From contig NC_044983.1 of NCBI RefSeq assembly GCF_008728515.1, forward strand, positions 130,877,139-130,941,138: a stretch of DNA of 64,000 nt. The letters run 5' to 3'. The stretch comes from Papio anubis. Lineage: Eukaryota; Chordata; Mammalia; Primates; Cercopithecidae. The notes beneath the pieces were generated by a model that worked only from the letters and a program-made list of their open reading frames with translations, searched no databases and had not been told where the DNA came from. Below are positions 62,561 through 64,000 of this stretch, in pieces (the first letter of the stretch is position 1; each line of letters starts with the position of its first letter). The translations under genes were made by a program, and so were the position numbers.

Positions 62561-63085
62561 TAGTCTAGTCAACTCTTTCAAGGCTCTTGCTTTAAGGAAT
62601 TGTTGGAGAGGGGTGTAGAGTTGAGAGAAAAAGCTTTGAGCATGTAGGAGAGAGAAGTGAGGGTTGCAGGAAAGATGTCCTGTCCTGAGCAAGTTGGTAC
62701 ACACACATTATTCTGTGCATGCACAGCCTAGGTGGGTGCAGAAGCAGAAAGGTAGATAAGACAGAGGGCATAGCACGTGCACTCACCATGCCAATAGGTT
62801 CCACATTCTGCTGCTGCCAAAGCTATATGACATAGACATTAAATGGTGCATGTGCCACCATGACCAAAATCCTTCAGAGCGTCCTACAGCTTCCAGGCTA
62901 ACTTGCAGATTCCTTGGGTTATCAACGCACGTTCCTTCATGATTTTCCTCCTACGTACCTCTTTAGCCTAAAATGTCCACTGTGGTAACTATCAGGTAAA
63001 TTCTAACTTCTGTGCCATCTTGGCATTGCTATCTGTCATTTTATTCAAGATTTTCCTGGTCTCACTAGGATGAGTGATTTTCAAC
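62561..63085. other. Non-coding interval, no clear element
   Basis: Includes possible further L2 or MIR debris (CAAAATCCTTCAGAGCGTCC, CTTCCAGGCTAACTTGCAGA), but nothing I can name. No gene seen. Confidence 0.4.
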
Positions 63086-63089
63086 CAGA

Positions 63090-63600
63090 ACATGGACATT
63101 TTATGTATTATGTTAGGAGATTCTGGCTCATATTAGATGGCCTCCTTAGGGCTTTGGTGAGGGAAGGGAGGTGCTGCCTTGTTCCTGCCAGGTGAAAGGA
63201 GAAACAGTCCAGGTTCCCCATTTGGCCTCTGTTGACAAGTGGAGGGGGAAGGAAGGCCTTCTTGTTACTGCTGGGTAGGTTCCAGGTCTTAAAGAGCTGC
63301 CACTGATACCAGCATGACTCCACTGGCGTGATGTGTGGGGGTGTGACAGCCTCATTACCACTGAGCAGTGGATGATAAAACTGACTCTCCACTACGCCTC
63401 TCTGACACCACCCCAGCTGGGAGGGAGTAGGGTGTCCCCTTACTGCCAGTTGGAGGTCCAAGTTTTTCCCAGTGTCCACTGACACTATTGGGTGTCATTG
63501 CCACCAAGCCGACATGAAGGTCCTGGCTTTCTACTTGGCCTCTCTGGCACCAGGCGCTGTTCCACACCCACGTGTATTCTTCACTAGAGCCCCTGGGGAG
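63090..63600 (-). repeat. L1M-type 5' UTR-like fragment, antisense
   Basis: A GC-richer block with GGTGCTGCCTTGTTCCTGCC, TTGTTACTGCTGGGTAGGTT and CTGACACCACCCCAGCTGGG, a pattern I associate with antisense old-L1 5' UTRs. Several overlapping 64-125-codon minus frames here reflect the low stop density of this GC-rich relic. Confidence 0.45.
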
Positions 63601-63684
63601 CTGCTTGTAGCTCTTCAGATTGGCTGATCTTTTTCACTTCTTCGCATACATCCTTTTAGCTGGTCCACCTCACTCTGCTTCCTC

Positions 63685-63900
63685 TAACCCAGTGATTCCC
63701 ATCTTTTTTGGGGCATGGCACATAAAGAAAATTATAATATATACAGAACTCTTTGGGGTGAGTGGAGGAGACCCAGAGCTTATGAACCGTAACCCAGCCC
63801 CAGGCTGCACCAGAAACTGAAGAAAATCCATGTTTTTGTACACCTTGCACCCATTCGCAGCACAGTGATTTGGAAGCTCCAAGATTTTAGCCAACTCATT
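63685..63900. repeat. Possible hAT-type DNA-transposon fragment
   Basis: CCAGTGATTCCCATCTTTTT resembles a hAT terminus (CAGTGGTTCCCAACCTTTTT type), and TGATTTGGAAGCTCCAAGAT lies further right. The matching right terminus is not identified. The rest, to 64000, shows nothing recognisable. Confidence 0.4.
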
Positions 63901-64000
63901 CTTCAAGACTGAGCCCCAGAAACTCAAACCCACAACACCCCATACCTATGTCATCGGACTATGTGAGAGTCATCCTCACGGTCTCTGTCCTCCCACTAGG

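Overview
This is mammalian nuclear DNA, almost certainly human or a close primate. It is AT-rich and gene-poor, with spliceosomal GT-AG introns and Alu elements of more than one age, including one AluY-like copy. Old MIR, L2, L1M and MaLR relics are common. None of the open reading frames longer than about 60 codons looks like an intact protein-coding gene. The one real gene I recognise is the 3' part of KHDRBS3 (T-STAR/SLM-2, a STAR-family RNA-binding splicing regulator) on the + strand. From what is known of this gene the locus would be human chromosome 8q24.

Layout. 1-11707 is the end of a KHDRBS3 intron, containing an approximately 3-kb antisense L1M relic. 11708-11790 is a short coding exon for the tyrosine-rich tail. 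11791-49039 is a 37-kb intron with most of the repeats: six Alus, two nested copies of one TA-flanked DNA transposon, one hAT element with 8-bp target duplications, MaLR LTRs, a compound CA repeat, and a complete antisense processed retrocopy of MAPRE1 (EB1) at 28405-30947. 49040-49098 is the next coding exon. 50981-51072 is the usual last coding segment, ending GRY-stop, with a 3' UTR and AATAAA signals to about 51.6 kb.

The part most worth a second look lies downstream of the usual end. A 59-nt exon-like segment (52532-52590) and a second one (59999-60028) have strong splice sites and exactly compatible phases. They stay in frame from the 49040-49098 exon, and AATAAA signals follow. Together they would replace the last 30 residues of KHDRBS3 with 29 different ones, losing the conserved basic/tyrosine tail. 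The roughly 400 bp before the first of these exons is dense in TTAA, the core of the motif bound by KHDRBS proteins, so self-regulation of this choice is a reasonable hypothesis. No Alu is seen from 47.06 kb to the end of the window.

51.6-64 kb is otherwise non-coding: L2 and MIR relics in both orientations, plus a few DNA-transposon and L1 fragments. I found no tRNA, rRNA, CRISPR, operon or other bacterial-type feature. Repeat family names come from remembered consensus phrases, not from a search; boundaries are approximate unless a target-site duplication is quoted.
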